Assembly (NCBI GenBank): GCA_019636215.1
Contig: JAHBXZ010000008.1
Coordinates: 62,001 to 126,000 of the forward strand
Source: Planctomycetota bacterium
GTDB taxonomy: Bacteria > Planctomycetota > UBA8742 > UBA2392
Reading direction: 5' to 3'
DNA length: 64,000 nucleotides
The translations under genes and the position numbers were made by a program. A model generated the notes under the pieces. It did not search any database and was not told the origin of the DNA. It worked only from the letters and a program-made list of their open reading frames with translations. The first letter of the stretch is position 1. Each line of letters begins with the position of its first letter. Positions 18,400 through 26,290 of this stretch are shown here, in pieces.

Positions 18400-18405
18400 T
18401 ATAAT
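18400..18405 (+). promoter_or_regulatory. Candidate -10 box (TATAAT) for the secretion cluster
   Basis: An exact TATAAT within an AT-rich island (CTATGTACATATAATAG). It would start a transcript near 18412 with a 5' leader of about 155 bases before the vWA-like gene. No clear -35 match is seen at the right distance. Confidence 0.4.
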
Positions 18406-18567
18406 AGTTTGCGAGCAGCGGTTGGGTGTCTGGCACCATCAACGCCAATTCAGGAACCCCGTGGCATCAGGATTGCACAGGCAAGCACATGAACACTTGC
18501 TGGAGGGTTTCAGGCTGCACGCCCACATTCGGGTGCAACAGTTGAAAACGGCTGGACTTGTGATGGA

Positions 18568-19386
18568 ATGACGAAGTTGACCAAACTGACCATGTTGCCT
18601 GCTTGTTTGCGCGGCGCCTGCCTTCTGCTGGCGCTTGCGCTGTTGGGCAGTGTGGTTGTGGCCCAGGCCGGCACACCCAAGCCTGCGGAGCCCGCCAAAG
18701 AACGCCCAGCAGACAACGACCCGGATGCCGTCAAGGTTGAAGACGGGCACGATCGCCCCACAACCTACCCGCGCATTCGAATCGGCGGCACGCGGCCAGA
18801 CGCGGCAGAGCCAGCCGCAGACGCGCCGAAGTTCAAGACCCGTGCCTATCTGCTGGACATCTCCGACGCCATGGCCGCCAGCATTACGGTAGGCAACAGC
18901 GAAGAGATGACACGCCTCGAGCGCATGGTTTCGGAAATGGGCAAATCTCTGACGCGAATGGCCGAGCGCCCGGGTTCTACCCGATTCAACATTGTCACCT
19001 TCGGGACGATCCAGGACCTGGCGGCAGGTGGCGAACCATGGGTCGCTAACGCCGACAATGCCCAGAAGGCCAAAGATTGGCTGAAGAAGCTCGAAGCCAA
19101 AGGAAGCGGCGACTTGTACGCACTGCTCAAAGCGCTCTTTGAGCAGAAACCGGAAAGTGCCACCATGATGGTCGGCAGCATGCCCGGCAAGCCAGCCGGG
19201 ATCAGTGAAGAAGAATTGAAACAGCACAAGGACGTCGCGGAGTTCGTGCTGGCCAAGGTCAAGGAATGGCGCAAGGCCGGCAACACAACATCCCTGGATA
19301 TCACGGGGATCGGCCTGGGTCAGTCGGAGCGCGAGTACTACAAGCGCCTGGCCGAGGCAATGGAAGGCACCTATCTGGACGCATAG
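18568..19386 (+). CDS. Secreted vWA-like protein
   Basis: A 272-aa exported protein. A signal peptide (about residues 1-34, with LLLALALLGSVVVAQA) is followed by a Pro/Glu-rich linker and a von Willebrand factor A-like domain from about residue 90. The first strand reads AYLLDISDAM, similar to the DxSxS metal site (MIDAS) but with Asp-Ala-Met after the Ser, so metal binding may be lost. Later blocks RFNIVTFGTIQDLAAGG and a helical GDLYALLKALFEQKPES region fit the fold. It lies 57 bases before the giant pseudopilin-like gene on the same strand and probably shares its transcript. A binding role at the cell surface or in the secretion system is inferred. Confidence 0.75.
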   Translation: MTKLTKLTMLPACLRGACLLLALALLGSVVVAQAGTPKPAEPAKERPADNDPDAVKVEDGHDRPTTYPRIRIGGTRPDAAEPAADAPKFKTRAYLLDISDAMAASITVGNSEEMTRLERMVSEMGKSLTRMAERPGSTRFNIVTFGTIQDLAAGGEPWVANADNAQKAKDWLKKLEAKGSGDLYALLKALFEQKPESATMMVGSMPGKPAGISEEELKQHKDVAEFVLAKVKEWRKAGNTTSLDITGIGLGQSEREYYKRLAEAMEGTYLDA

Positions 19387-19443
19387 TTCCGCGCGGCTTG
19401 CGCCGTGCGGCCGGATTGCAGCACCCCTGAACGGGAGAACGCA

Positions 19444-22400
19444 GTGAACACAGTGCATCGCAGGATTCGTCGCAACCGCAAGGGCACGTTGCTGGTCGTG
19501 GTGCTGGGGCTGCTGGTAGCCCTGTTCGTGATCGGCACTTCGTTCAGCTATGTGACCTTGTCAGAGCGCCGGGCGGCTGCCAACTACCTGGATCGCCAGC
19601 GCGCGCTGGACCTGGCGCTTGACGGTGTGGAGTACAGCATTGCTCGCCTGCGGTCAGAGGCCACCCAGAAGCACTACCAGGGCATCACGCCTGGCACTGC
19701 CGGAGCAACCGCCGAAAGAGAGTACGACCCCATTCCGTATGCGCTGCGGCCTCTGGAGTCCGCCGAGCCCGCGGTGACTTGGCCTCGCAATCGCTCCAAG
19801 ACCAGCACGGACACTGTCTCGCCGGACGGCAACTGGATTGACTTTGACGGCGACGGTGCCCGTGGATCCAACGAAACCGGCTTCGGCACCATGCTGGTGC
19901 CCGCAAACCTGAGTGCAGGCTCCAAGGGTTTTGCTTCGACAATCACGGGTTTCCATGCAGACGGCATCAACAACAACCAGGTGCGCAATGCCGACGTGGC
20001 CTTTGCGCAGAATGAAAAGTACGGCCCATCCGGCACGTACATGGAACTGGGCAACTACTTCCGTGTGCGCGCGATTGACGCTGCCAGCATGCTGAACCTG
20101 AACAACTTTCGTGGCCCGGCGCTGCACGACGTACTGATTGTTCTGGGCAACGCGATTGACGACTGGGTCACCGGCGGAAATCCCAAGGGTGAGTACAACC
20201 CCTTCCCGGCAAAGATTGCAGAGGAAATGGTCCTGCTGCATGAGAACCTGGGCGAGTACATCAGCAGCAAGGACCAGATCCGCCCGTTGTACGCCGCGAT
20301 GCCCAAGGGCGAAGAGCTTTACAACCTGGGCATGATGTTTGTGACCGTCAACAGCTACAACGACCTTACCTACCGCGACTGGTGTGAGGCCAACACCAAG
20401 GTCAACAAGAACCAGACCGCCAACCCCAAGCAACTGACCGACGTGAAAGTGTGGCGCGAGGGCTTCACGGCCTCAACCACTCAAGGACGTGACGGCTGGC
20501 CCAACTGGATGCCCGACACGCCGTCCTGCTTTGCCAAGGCGCCGGTGAACATCAACACGGCCAGCAAGCCGGTGCTGGTTTGCCTGTTTGCCAACATGCA
20601 GGCCAACGCCCGCATGCTGTTTTACAAGAAGCAGGACCAGATCACCGAAGAAGACAAGCTGATGAAGGACAAGTTCGGTGCCACGGTTCGGCGCCAGAAC
20701 AGCGGTACCACAGACCTTGGCCGCCAGAACAACCGTACCGGCGGTGTAGGCACTTCCAACGAAGCAGCCTGGTACCCCAGTGGTGAAACCAACCAGGCAA
20801 TTTTCCAGCTTGTGCCGATCGGCCCCATCAGCAGCAAGTTTGGCGGCATCACCGGTGCCACCAGCAGCAGCGTCAGCGGTGGCGTGGACTACGCCTCCGC
20901 CTTGGCCGATGCGGTGATCAACCTGCGTCGCGAAGCTGCATTCACCAGCTGGCAGGACTTCGATTACCGCTTCTGCCAGCGCCTGCTGCTTGGCCTTCCT
21001 GGCGACCGCACGACGATGCTGGTGCCCGACGTGGTCGGCGCGGCCCGCGGCAACCTGACGGGGCAGGACGTCGGCAACGTGTTCCCGCGCGACCTGCTGC
21101 CCAGTGCCGACAACTGCAACCACGCGGCCAACCCGCTGCGCAGCGGCGACGCGGCCATGAGCCAGGCTGCCTTCCGTGCCTGGTACTGGAAGAGCGCCGT
21201 TGACATGATCCGCAGTGCGCTCAACCCGAACAACGTAAGTTCGCGCTGGAACCCGGATTACCCGTACTTCCAGAACGTCGACCGCATGGATCTGACCCGT
21301 ACCACCAGTCCGATCTGCTTCAACAGCATGGGGGTGTTCGAAGTAACCAGCCAGGGTGAATTGATGGCCCGCCCCAAGGGTCATTCGGACAACACTACCC
21401 AGGCATTGGATATCGCGCAGCTTCTGCCCGTGGCGCGGCGCCAGGTGCGCACGGTGGTTCAGATTTACGACATCATGCGTCATCAGAGCCAGCAGGACTT
21501 TGTAACCCCGGTTGATCCGACACTGATTCGCGCCGGGGCAACATCCAGCAGTCCGCAGTCGGCAGTTACGCTGGTTGCACACACCCGCAACGACACCAAG
21601 AGCTTCCCGTTCAGTCACGATGAACTGACCAACGGCAGCTGGGAGAAGAGCCCGCCCGACTTCAACGACGCGGAAGACGCTCGCGCCATCAGTTACAAGA
21701 ACGGGGACGCCGGCACCGACAAATGGAAGGGCCACAGCAAGTGGCAGATGACGTCGACCGAGTTCGGCTATGTCTCCATGAACCCGCGCGACCGCACGCC
21801 CATCAAGGAAACCCGCCCGCCGCTGAACCCGGTGAACTTCTGGGCGCGCTTCAATGAAAGCCTGCGCGGGCGCACCGCGTCGGCCACCTTCACCATGTTC
21901 GGTGTCAACAGCGACAACCTGAGTGCAGACAACAACTGGGGACACCTCCCCTGGGAACGCAAGGCGGTGTTTGAAGACTTCATTTCCACCGCGACCCCGC
22001 GTCACACGGAATCAGCTCTGGCCAGCCAGACGGCCTCAGAGTTTGACACTTCCGACGACGGCGAACAGGCCACCAAGTACGGCAGCCTGCGTCCGGACGG
22101 GGTGCTGCTGGACGGTGGCAACCTGCGCCAGCGCAACACCAAAAGTGAAAGCAGCCTGGTGTTCACGTTTGACAAGCGCGGTTCAGAACGCATGGCGCGA
22201 CTGAAGGTGCTGCGTTATCCCTGCGGCTCGCAGGATTCAGGCCGGCCATTCTGCCCGATCCGCGACGTGAACGGGGCCAGCTACCCCAATGGCGTGGATG
22301 ACTCCAGGCAGGTGGGCTTTGCCCCGACTTCCGCGCCGCCGAACCCCAGCACGCCGGATACCAACGCGACGCTGGTTCGCCTGACGGGCCAGACCGGCCC

Positions 22401-24090
22401 GTACCGCGGCACTGACGAGCACAACCGTGACGCGCAGTCGCACCGCCAGTTGCGCAGCAACATGCCGTACTACGAAGGCACAGTCGACTTCTGGATCAAG
22501 TGGGACCTGCCGCCGCAGGGTACCGACCAGAGTGGCGTTTCCGGCCAGGTTGCCAACCAGATTGTCTGCATGGGTGAAATCGACCCGGCCAGCCACAACT
22601 ACTCGGGGCTGTTCGGTGCCACGGCTTTTGGCCGGTTCCGCGACAGTCACAACACGGCGTACAACGACCCGAACTCTGACCCGAACTCGGGTGGTGACGA
22701 CGGCCGTAACGGCAACGCCGATTTTGAGGGTGTTCAGTTCTTTGTTTACAAGGAACCGGGCGGCGTAATCCGCTTTACCCGTCTCTACTTCAGCGAGGCT
22801 TTTGGCGGTCGCGTGGATTCCAGTGCCACCAGCAGTGGCGGCACCCAGATCGGCCGCTTTGGCAGCGCCATGCGCCGCATCTTTGACGTGATTTCGCCAT
22901 TCGGTGGATTCACCGGCACCAACGACATCTGTAACGACCTTTCCGGCACACCGGGCACCACACCCCAGGCAAACATGGGCTTCCTTTACGCCCGCACGGA
23001 CGCATGGGTGGACCTGTCGCAGGCCACCGCGACGGGCGCTGACGGCAACAAACCGATCATGCTGCGTGTGCACGACTGGCACCGTTTCACCCTGAGCTAC
23101 AACAGCAACAGCAACAAGCCCTACGGCCTCTGGATCGACGGTCGTGTGATCGGCCCGGTCACGTTCTATGACGACCCGGACGGGCTGTTCGGCTTCCGCA
23201 ACGACGGTGCACACGTGGGCCCGGGCGGCATTGGCCGCGACCAGCCCATCCCGACAACCAGCACAGCCGCCAACGCCATTTACACATTCTTCCGGTCGAC
23301 CGTTCAGCTGCTGGAAATCAACCCGGAAGACCGCCTGACTGTGGGCTGTATTTTCCGCCGCCAGCGCGACAATGCCGGCAGCGGCCTGCAACAGGCCGAG
23401 TACGACCAATGGTACGGCGAGCTCGACGACCAGGCGGACCTGGTGAAGCCTGCCCGGCCTGTGTTCAAGTTTGACTCGAACTTCGTGGCCGTGGCCAATG
23501 CCACGATTGACGACTTCCGTACCTCGCGCACGCAGTTGGCGCAGCTGCAGCCCGTTGAAATCAACGAGCTCAAGGACAACAGCCGTTATTCCAGCAAGGG
23601 CGACCCTGATGCCTACTACGAGGGCGGCTTCCTGCCCATGAACGGCGATGACGGCAAGCTGCATGCCTTGCCGGTCCGCCTGGGCACTATCAGCTGGACG
23701 GAGATCCGGCCTGACTGGGATCCGTTTGCCATGACCGGCATCGACCTTCACACCTCGTCTCGCCTGGAAGTGCAGTGGGCTGTGTTCGAGGACATCACTT
23801 CCATGGAGACCGGTGGCCACAACCACAACCTGACCGGCCAGAAGTACTTCGGCACCAGCGGCGACCGTGTAGGCCGTGAGATCTCGGGCGACGACTACTG
23901 GGCGCTGGGCGGGATGTCGCTCAAGGGCGCGGTTCTGCCCTCGGGCAACACGGTGGGTGTGCTGGTCTACCGCGTGTACTTCCGTGTCGGAGACAAGATT
24001 GAAGTGAACAACGTGACGGCGATTCTGGACGACGTTACGGTGACGGTCCTGACTCCGCCCCGCAAGTTGAGCTTCATCGTCGATTACTAA
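19444..24090 (+). CDS. Giant pseudopilin/GspK-like protein with laminin-G-like region
   Basis: A 1548-aa protein. I choose the GTG at 19444 because GGGAG lies 6 bases upstream; the frame also allows GTG 19405 with no ribosome site. The N-terminus (RRNRKGTLLVVVLGLLVALF, about residues 7-26) is a basic, hydrophobic segment followed by a long helix (ALDLALDGVEYSIARLRSEA), the layout of pseudopilins and PilX/GspK. Around 366-380, VNINTASKPVLVCLF matches the GspK-type motif NINTAsxxxLxxL. The middle is long and unrecognised. Residues about 1005-1260 resemble a laminin-G/concanavalin fold, with YYEGTVDFWIKWDLPP and DWHRFTLSYNSN followed by GLWIDGRVIGP. No stop, frameshift or change in codon style interrupts it. 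It may be a tip component that carries a carbohydrate- or matrix-binding module. Confidence 0.82.
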   Translation: MNTVHRRIRRNRKGTLLVVVLGLLVALFVIGTSFSYVTLSERRAAANYLDRQRALDLALDGVEYSIARLRSEATQKHYQGITPGTAGATAEREYDPIPYALRPLESAEPAVTWPRNRSKTSTDTVSPDGNWIDFDGDGARGSNETGFGTMLVPANLSAGSKGFASTITGFHADGINNNQVRNADVAFAQNEKYGPSGTYMELGNYFRVRAIDAASMLNLNNFRGPALHDVLIVLGNAIDDWVTGGNPKGEYNPFPAKIAEEMVLLHENLGEYISSKDQIRPLYAAMPKGEELYNLGMMFVTVNSYNDLTYRDWCEANTKVNKNQTANPKQLTDVKVWREGFTASTTQGRDGWPNWMPDTPSCFAKAPVNINTASKPVLVCLFANMQANARMLFYKKQDQITEEDKLMKDKFGATVRRQNSGTTDLGRQNNRTGGVGTSNEAAWYPSGETNQAIFQLVPIGPISSKFGGITGATSSSVSGGVDYASALADAVINLRREAAFTSWQDFDYRFCQRLLLGLPGDRTTMLVPDVVGAARGNLTGQDVGNVFPRDLLPSADNCNHAANPLRSGDAAMSQAAFRAWYWKSAVDMIRSALNPNNVSSRWNPDYPYFQNVDRMDLTRTTSPICFNSMGVFEVTSQGELMARPKGHSDNTTQALDIAQLLPVARRQVRTVVQIYDIMRHQSQQDFVTPVDPTLIRAGATSSSPQSAVTLVAHTRNDTKSFPFSHDELTNGSWEKSPPDFNDAEDARAISYKNGDAGTDKWKGHSKWQMTSTEFGYVSMNPRDRTPIKETRPPLNPVNFWARFNESLRGRTASATFTMFGVNSDNLSADNNWGHLPWERKAVFEDFISTATPRHTESALASQTASEFDTSDDGEQATKYGSLRPDGVLLDGGNLRQRNTKSESSLVFTFDKRGSERMARLKVLRYPCGSQDSGRPFCPIRDVNGASYPNGVDDSRQVGFAPTSAPPNPSTPDTNATLVRLTGQTGPYRGTDEHNRDAQSHRQLRSNMPYYEGTVDFWIKWDLPPQGTDQSGVSGQVANQIVCMGEIDPASHNYSGLFGATAFGRFRDSHNTAYNDPNSDPNSGGDDGRNGNADFEGVQFFVYKEPGGVIRFTRLYFSEAFGGRVDSSATSSGGTQIGRFGSAMRRIFDVISPFGGFTGTNDICNDLSGTPGTTPQANMGFLYARTDAWVDLSQATATGADGNKPIMLRVHDWHRFTLSYNSNSNKPYGLWIDGRVIGPVTFYDDPDGLFGFRNDGAHVGPGGIGRDQPIPTTSTAANAIYTFFRSTVQLLEINPEDRLTVGCIFRRQRDNAGSGLQQAEYDQWYGELDDQADLVKPARPVFKFDSNFVAVANATIDDFRTSRTQLAQLQPVEINELKDNSRYSSKGDPDAYYEGGFLPMNGDDGKLHALPVRLGTISWTEIRPDWDPFAMTGIDLHTSSRLEVQWAVFEDITSMETGGHNHNLTGQKYFGTSGDRVGREISGDDYWALGGMSLKGAVLPSGNTVGVLVYRVYFRVGDKIEVNNVTAILDDVTVTVLTPPRKLSFIVDY

Positions 24091-24150
24091 CCCTCGACGG
24101 CAGGCCAGGACGTAACAACAATGGCAGGGCCAGAAGAAAAACGGTCCCGG

Positions 24151-24178
24151 CTTCTCCCGGCGCAAACGCCGGGAGAAG
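24151..24178 (+). terminator. 12-bp hairpin after giant gene (terminator-like, no T-run)
   Basis: CTTCTCCCGGCG pairs perfectly with CGCCGGGAGAAG around the 4-base loop CAAA. It sits 60 bases after the stop of the giant gene. No T-run follows on the plus strand, so classical termination is doubtful. The right arm contains GGGAG followed by ATG (24180), an in-frame alternative start for the next gene, so the hairpin could instead hide that start. Confidence 0.55.
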
Positions 24179-24239
24179 CATGCGGGGCCGGATTGTTGGG
24201 GCAAAGCAGCAAATGGGGCCGGGACCCCAGGGAGAAGCC

Positions 24240-26135
24240 ATGAAGTTTACAACCGCACTTTCGCTGATGTCGTTAGTTGTCATGTCGGCCGGGCTTGCCG
24301 CCCAGCAGCCGCAGCAGCGGCCCGATTATCCTGCCAATCGCGTGCGCCTGGTGCGGCCGGCCAATCATGCGCCCGAGCCCTACTACCACCAGAACCGCAT
24401 TATCGTCCGCCACAGCGAGATCAATGCCGTTGGTACGGGCATGCAGATCAGCGGCGACATTTTCACCGACTTCGATTGTGATCGCGCGCCCACTGCATTG
24501 AAGGCCCCGGCAGGCCAGATCATGGGCTTGAAGATTGACGTGCAGCTTTACAGCGTCAACGTGGTTCTCAAGCGCGAGAAAGGTGTTGTCCAGCTTCCCA
24601 GGTTTGACGTCAAAGTTCCCGGCACACCGATCGAAGGACAAAGCGCCCAGGTGAAGGTTGACCGCACACAGGAGGGGTTCGGACTGGCGTCATTCCAGCT
24701 TCCGGCTTTGCCGCGCCCATTGGCACCAGGCCTGTACCAGCTTATCGCGACACTCTCGTTCCAGACGCAGGACTCGATGCAGCGCGAGCAGATCAAGTGG
24801 TGCAGCGATTTCTGGGGTGAAGAAGACGAAGGCGAAGACCCGATCACCCTGCAACGCATCACGCACCGCGTGATGGGCGACAAAGACCGCCACGAGCGCT
24901 TTTTCAAGCAGTTGATGGAAGTAGAACGCAAGGTGGACAGTGTCGTTGTGATCTACATGGCAGACACCCTGCACAAGGCCGGCGTCACTCTGCGGGGGCC
25001 CTACCAGGGCAACGAACGCACGCCGGCAAACTATGTGATCTGGGACGACCTGATCCGCGTCGTCTCAGACGTTGAAGACCTGCAGAACCAGTATCCTTCG
25101 ATTGACAAGGAACTGGCGGACTTTGAGGCCAACCAGACCTTGATTGACGCAAGACTGACGGAGCTCAAGAAACGCAACCCGCGTGCGACCCAGGCTGACG
25201 TGATCCGGATGGCACGCGACGAAGCCAAGGCAAGCAAGAAACGCGTCGATGACCTTATCACCATGGCGGGCGGCAAGGCTACGCGTGACGAATCACGGGC
25301 CCGGGCCTCCAGCATTGCAGCGCGCGATGCCGTCCTGGACCAGATCAAGCAGTTTCAGGACTTCCTTGCCATGCGCTATTGGCTGCTGGTGGACGGTCTG
25401 CTGCCCTACGCCGGCTGGCATCAGGTCAACAAGCCGGGGTACAACGCGTTTCAGGCCTGCAACACAAAGGACAACCGCAAAGACGCAGACGACCGCCTGG
25501 CGAAGCTGGAGGCCGTCAAGAATGCACCAGGCGGCGAGGCAAAGGCCAAGTCTGACCGCGACGAAAAGTGGAAGTACTACCCGGCCGACATCCGCAAGGT
25601 TGCCTTTACGTACCTCGACACGTCTGCCGAAAAAGCCGACTTTGACAGCCGGAACTTCACCAAGAAGGCCGGCGCGGAAATCATCCTGGACATTGACAAG
25701 TGGGCAGCCTACCGCACCAAGTGGATGGACAAGTTCATGAAGGATACCGACGCGGTGTTTGCTGACCTTGACACGTCAAAGCTTTACGCCAATCAGGTCT
25801 GGCCGCAGGTTCTTGCTGAGGCCATGGCCGCACGTGAAGACGCCATCTGCAACGCCTATGCGTGGGAGTTCCACACACGCACCAGCGCCATGAAGGAGAC
25901 TTCCAAGGCGATTGTCGAAGAATGGACGCGCGAAGCCCAGGCCGATACATCCAAGGGGCTTCACAAGTACATCGAGCGCAGCCAGGTTGCACCGGGCAGC
26001 CTCAAGACGCGATTTGACGGCCGCCTGACGATGATCAAGGACACTATCTCCATGCCCGACTTCATTTCGCTGTACCGCAACGCCGTGGACGCCAAGGCAA
26101 CAACCATGCCGGGCCAGAAGCCGGTTCCGCGCTAA
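24240..26135 (+). CDS. Secreted protein of unknown family, paralogue 1
   Basis: A 631-aa exported protein. The start at 24240 has GGGAG 6 bases upstream and is followed by a signal peptide (KFTTALSLMSLVVMSAGLAA). The N-terminal 190 residues look beta-rich (SGDIFTDFDCDR, then RPLAPGLYQLIATLSFQTQD). A conserved block REQIKWCSDFWGEED follows, then mostly charged helical sequence with a coiled-coil-like section (about 290-400) and a C-terminal helical part. I do not recognise the family. The next gene is a full-length paralogue. Strong context with the vWA-like and giant pseudopilin-like genes suggests a surface or secretion role, but no enzyme motif is visible. Confidence 0.8.
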   Translation: MKFTTALSLMSLVVMSAGLAAQQPQQRPDYPANRVRLVRPANHAPEPYYHQNRIIVRHSEINAVGTGMQISGDIFTDFDCDRAPTALKAPAGQIMGLKIDVQLYSVNVVLKREKGVVQLPRFDVKVPGTPIEGQSAQVKVDRTQEGFGLASFQLPALPRPLAPGLYQLIATLSFQTQDSMQREQIKWCSDFWGEEDEGEDPITLQRITHRVMGDKDRHERFFKQLMEVERKVDSVVVIYMADTLHKAGVTLRGPYQGNERTPANYVIWDDLIRVVSDVEDLQNQYPSIDKELADFEANQTLIDARLTELKKRNPRATQADVIRMARDEAKASKKRVDDLITMAGGKATRDESRARASSIAARDAVLDQIKQFQDFLAMRYWLLVDGLLPYAGWHQVNKPGYNAFQACNTKDNRKDADDRLAKLEAVKNAPGGEAKAKSDRDEKWKYYPADIRKVAFTYLDTSAEKADFDSRNFTKKAGAEIILDIDKWAAYRTKWMDKFMKDTDAVFADLDTSKLYANQVWPQVLAEAMAAREDAICNAYAWEFHTRTSAMKETSKAIVEEWTREAQADTSKGLHKYIERSQVAPGSLKTRFDGRLTMIKDTISMPDFISLYRNAVDAKATTMPGQKPVPR

Positions 26136-26150
26136 TCTGCCGCGTCTGAA

Positions 26151-26183
26151 ACAACCCCCGCTTCGCGCGGGGGTTGTTGTTTT
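26151..26183 (+). terminator. Intrinsic terminator
   Basis: A perfect 11-bp stem (ACAACCCCCGC with its complement) around a 5-base loop TTCGC, followed by TGTTTTG. It lies 16 bases after the paralogue 1 stop, so paralogue 2 needs its own promoter in the 100 bases that follow. Confidence 0.9.
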
Positions 26184-26290
26184 GATGCCAGTTTTTTTGC
26201 GGCGAAAGTCCGGCCCGCGCGGGCGACACTTCATGCGAGGACAACAGGCGTGCTTGAGGAAGCCGCTTGAGACCAACCATGGAGGAGGTC

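Larger units (their letters stand above)
18175..18567. other. 393-base intergenic region between divergent genes
   Basis: This is the divergent promoter region of the HEAT-repeat gene (left) and the surface/secretion cluster (right). It has an AT-rich island at 18385-18410, conspicuous in this GC-rich sequence. A minus-strand TATAAA (18213-18218) and a plus-strand TATAAT (18400-18405) are the best -10 candidates. I see no protein-coding or structured RNA feature that I can support; the open frames here have poor composition and no ribosome-binding site. Confidence 0.5.

Noticed and set aside
18359..18571. A 70-aa plus-strand ORF in the promoter region
   Set aside because: No ribosome site, His-rich random composition, and it lies over the AT-rich promoter island.
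20473..22005. A 510-aa minus-strand open frame
   Set aside because: Antisense shadow of the giant gene caused by high GC third positions; no domain seen.
22237..24204. A 655-aa minus-strand open frame under the giant gene
   Set aside because: It is exactly antisense to a strongly coding gene, has low-complexity Val/Ala/Arg sequence, no ribosome site and no family motif.
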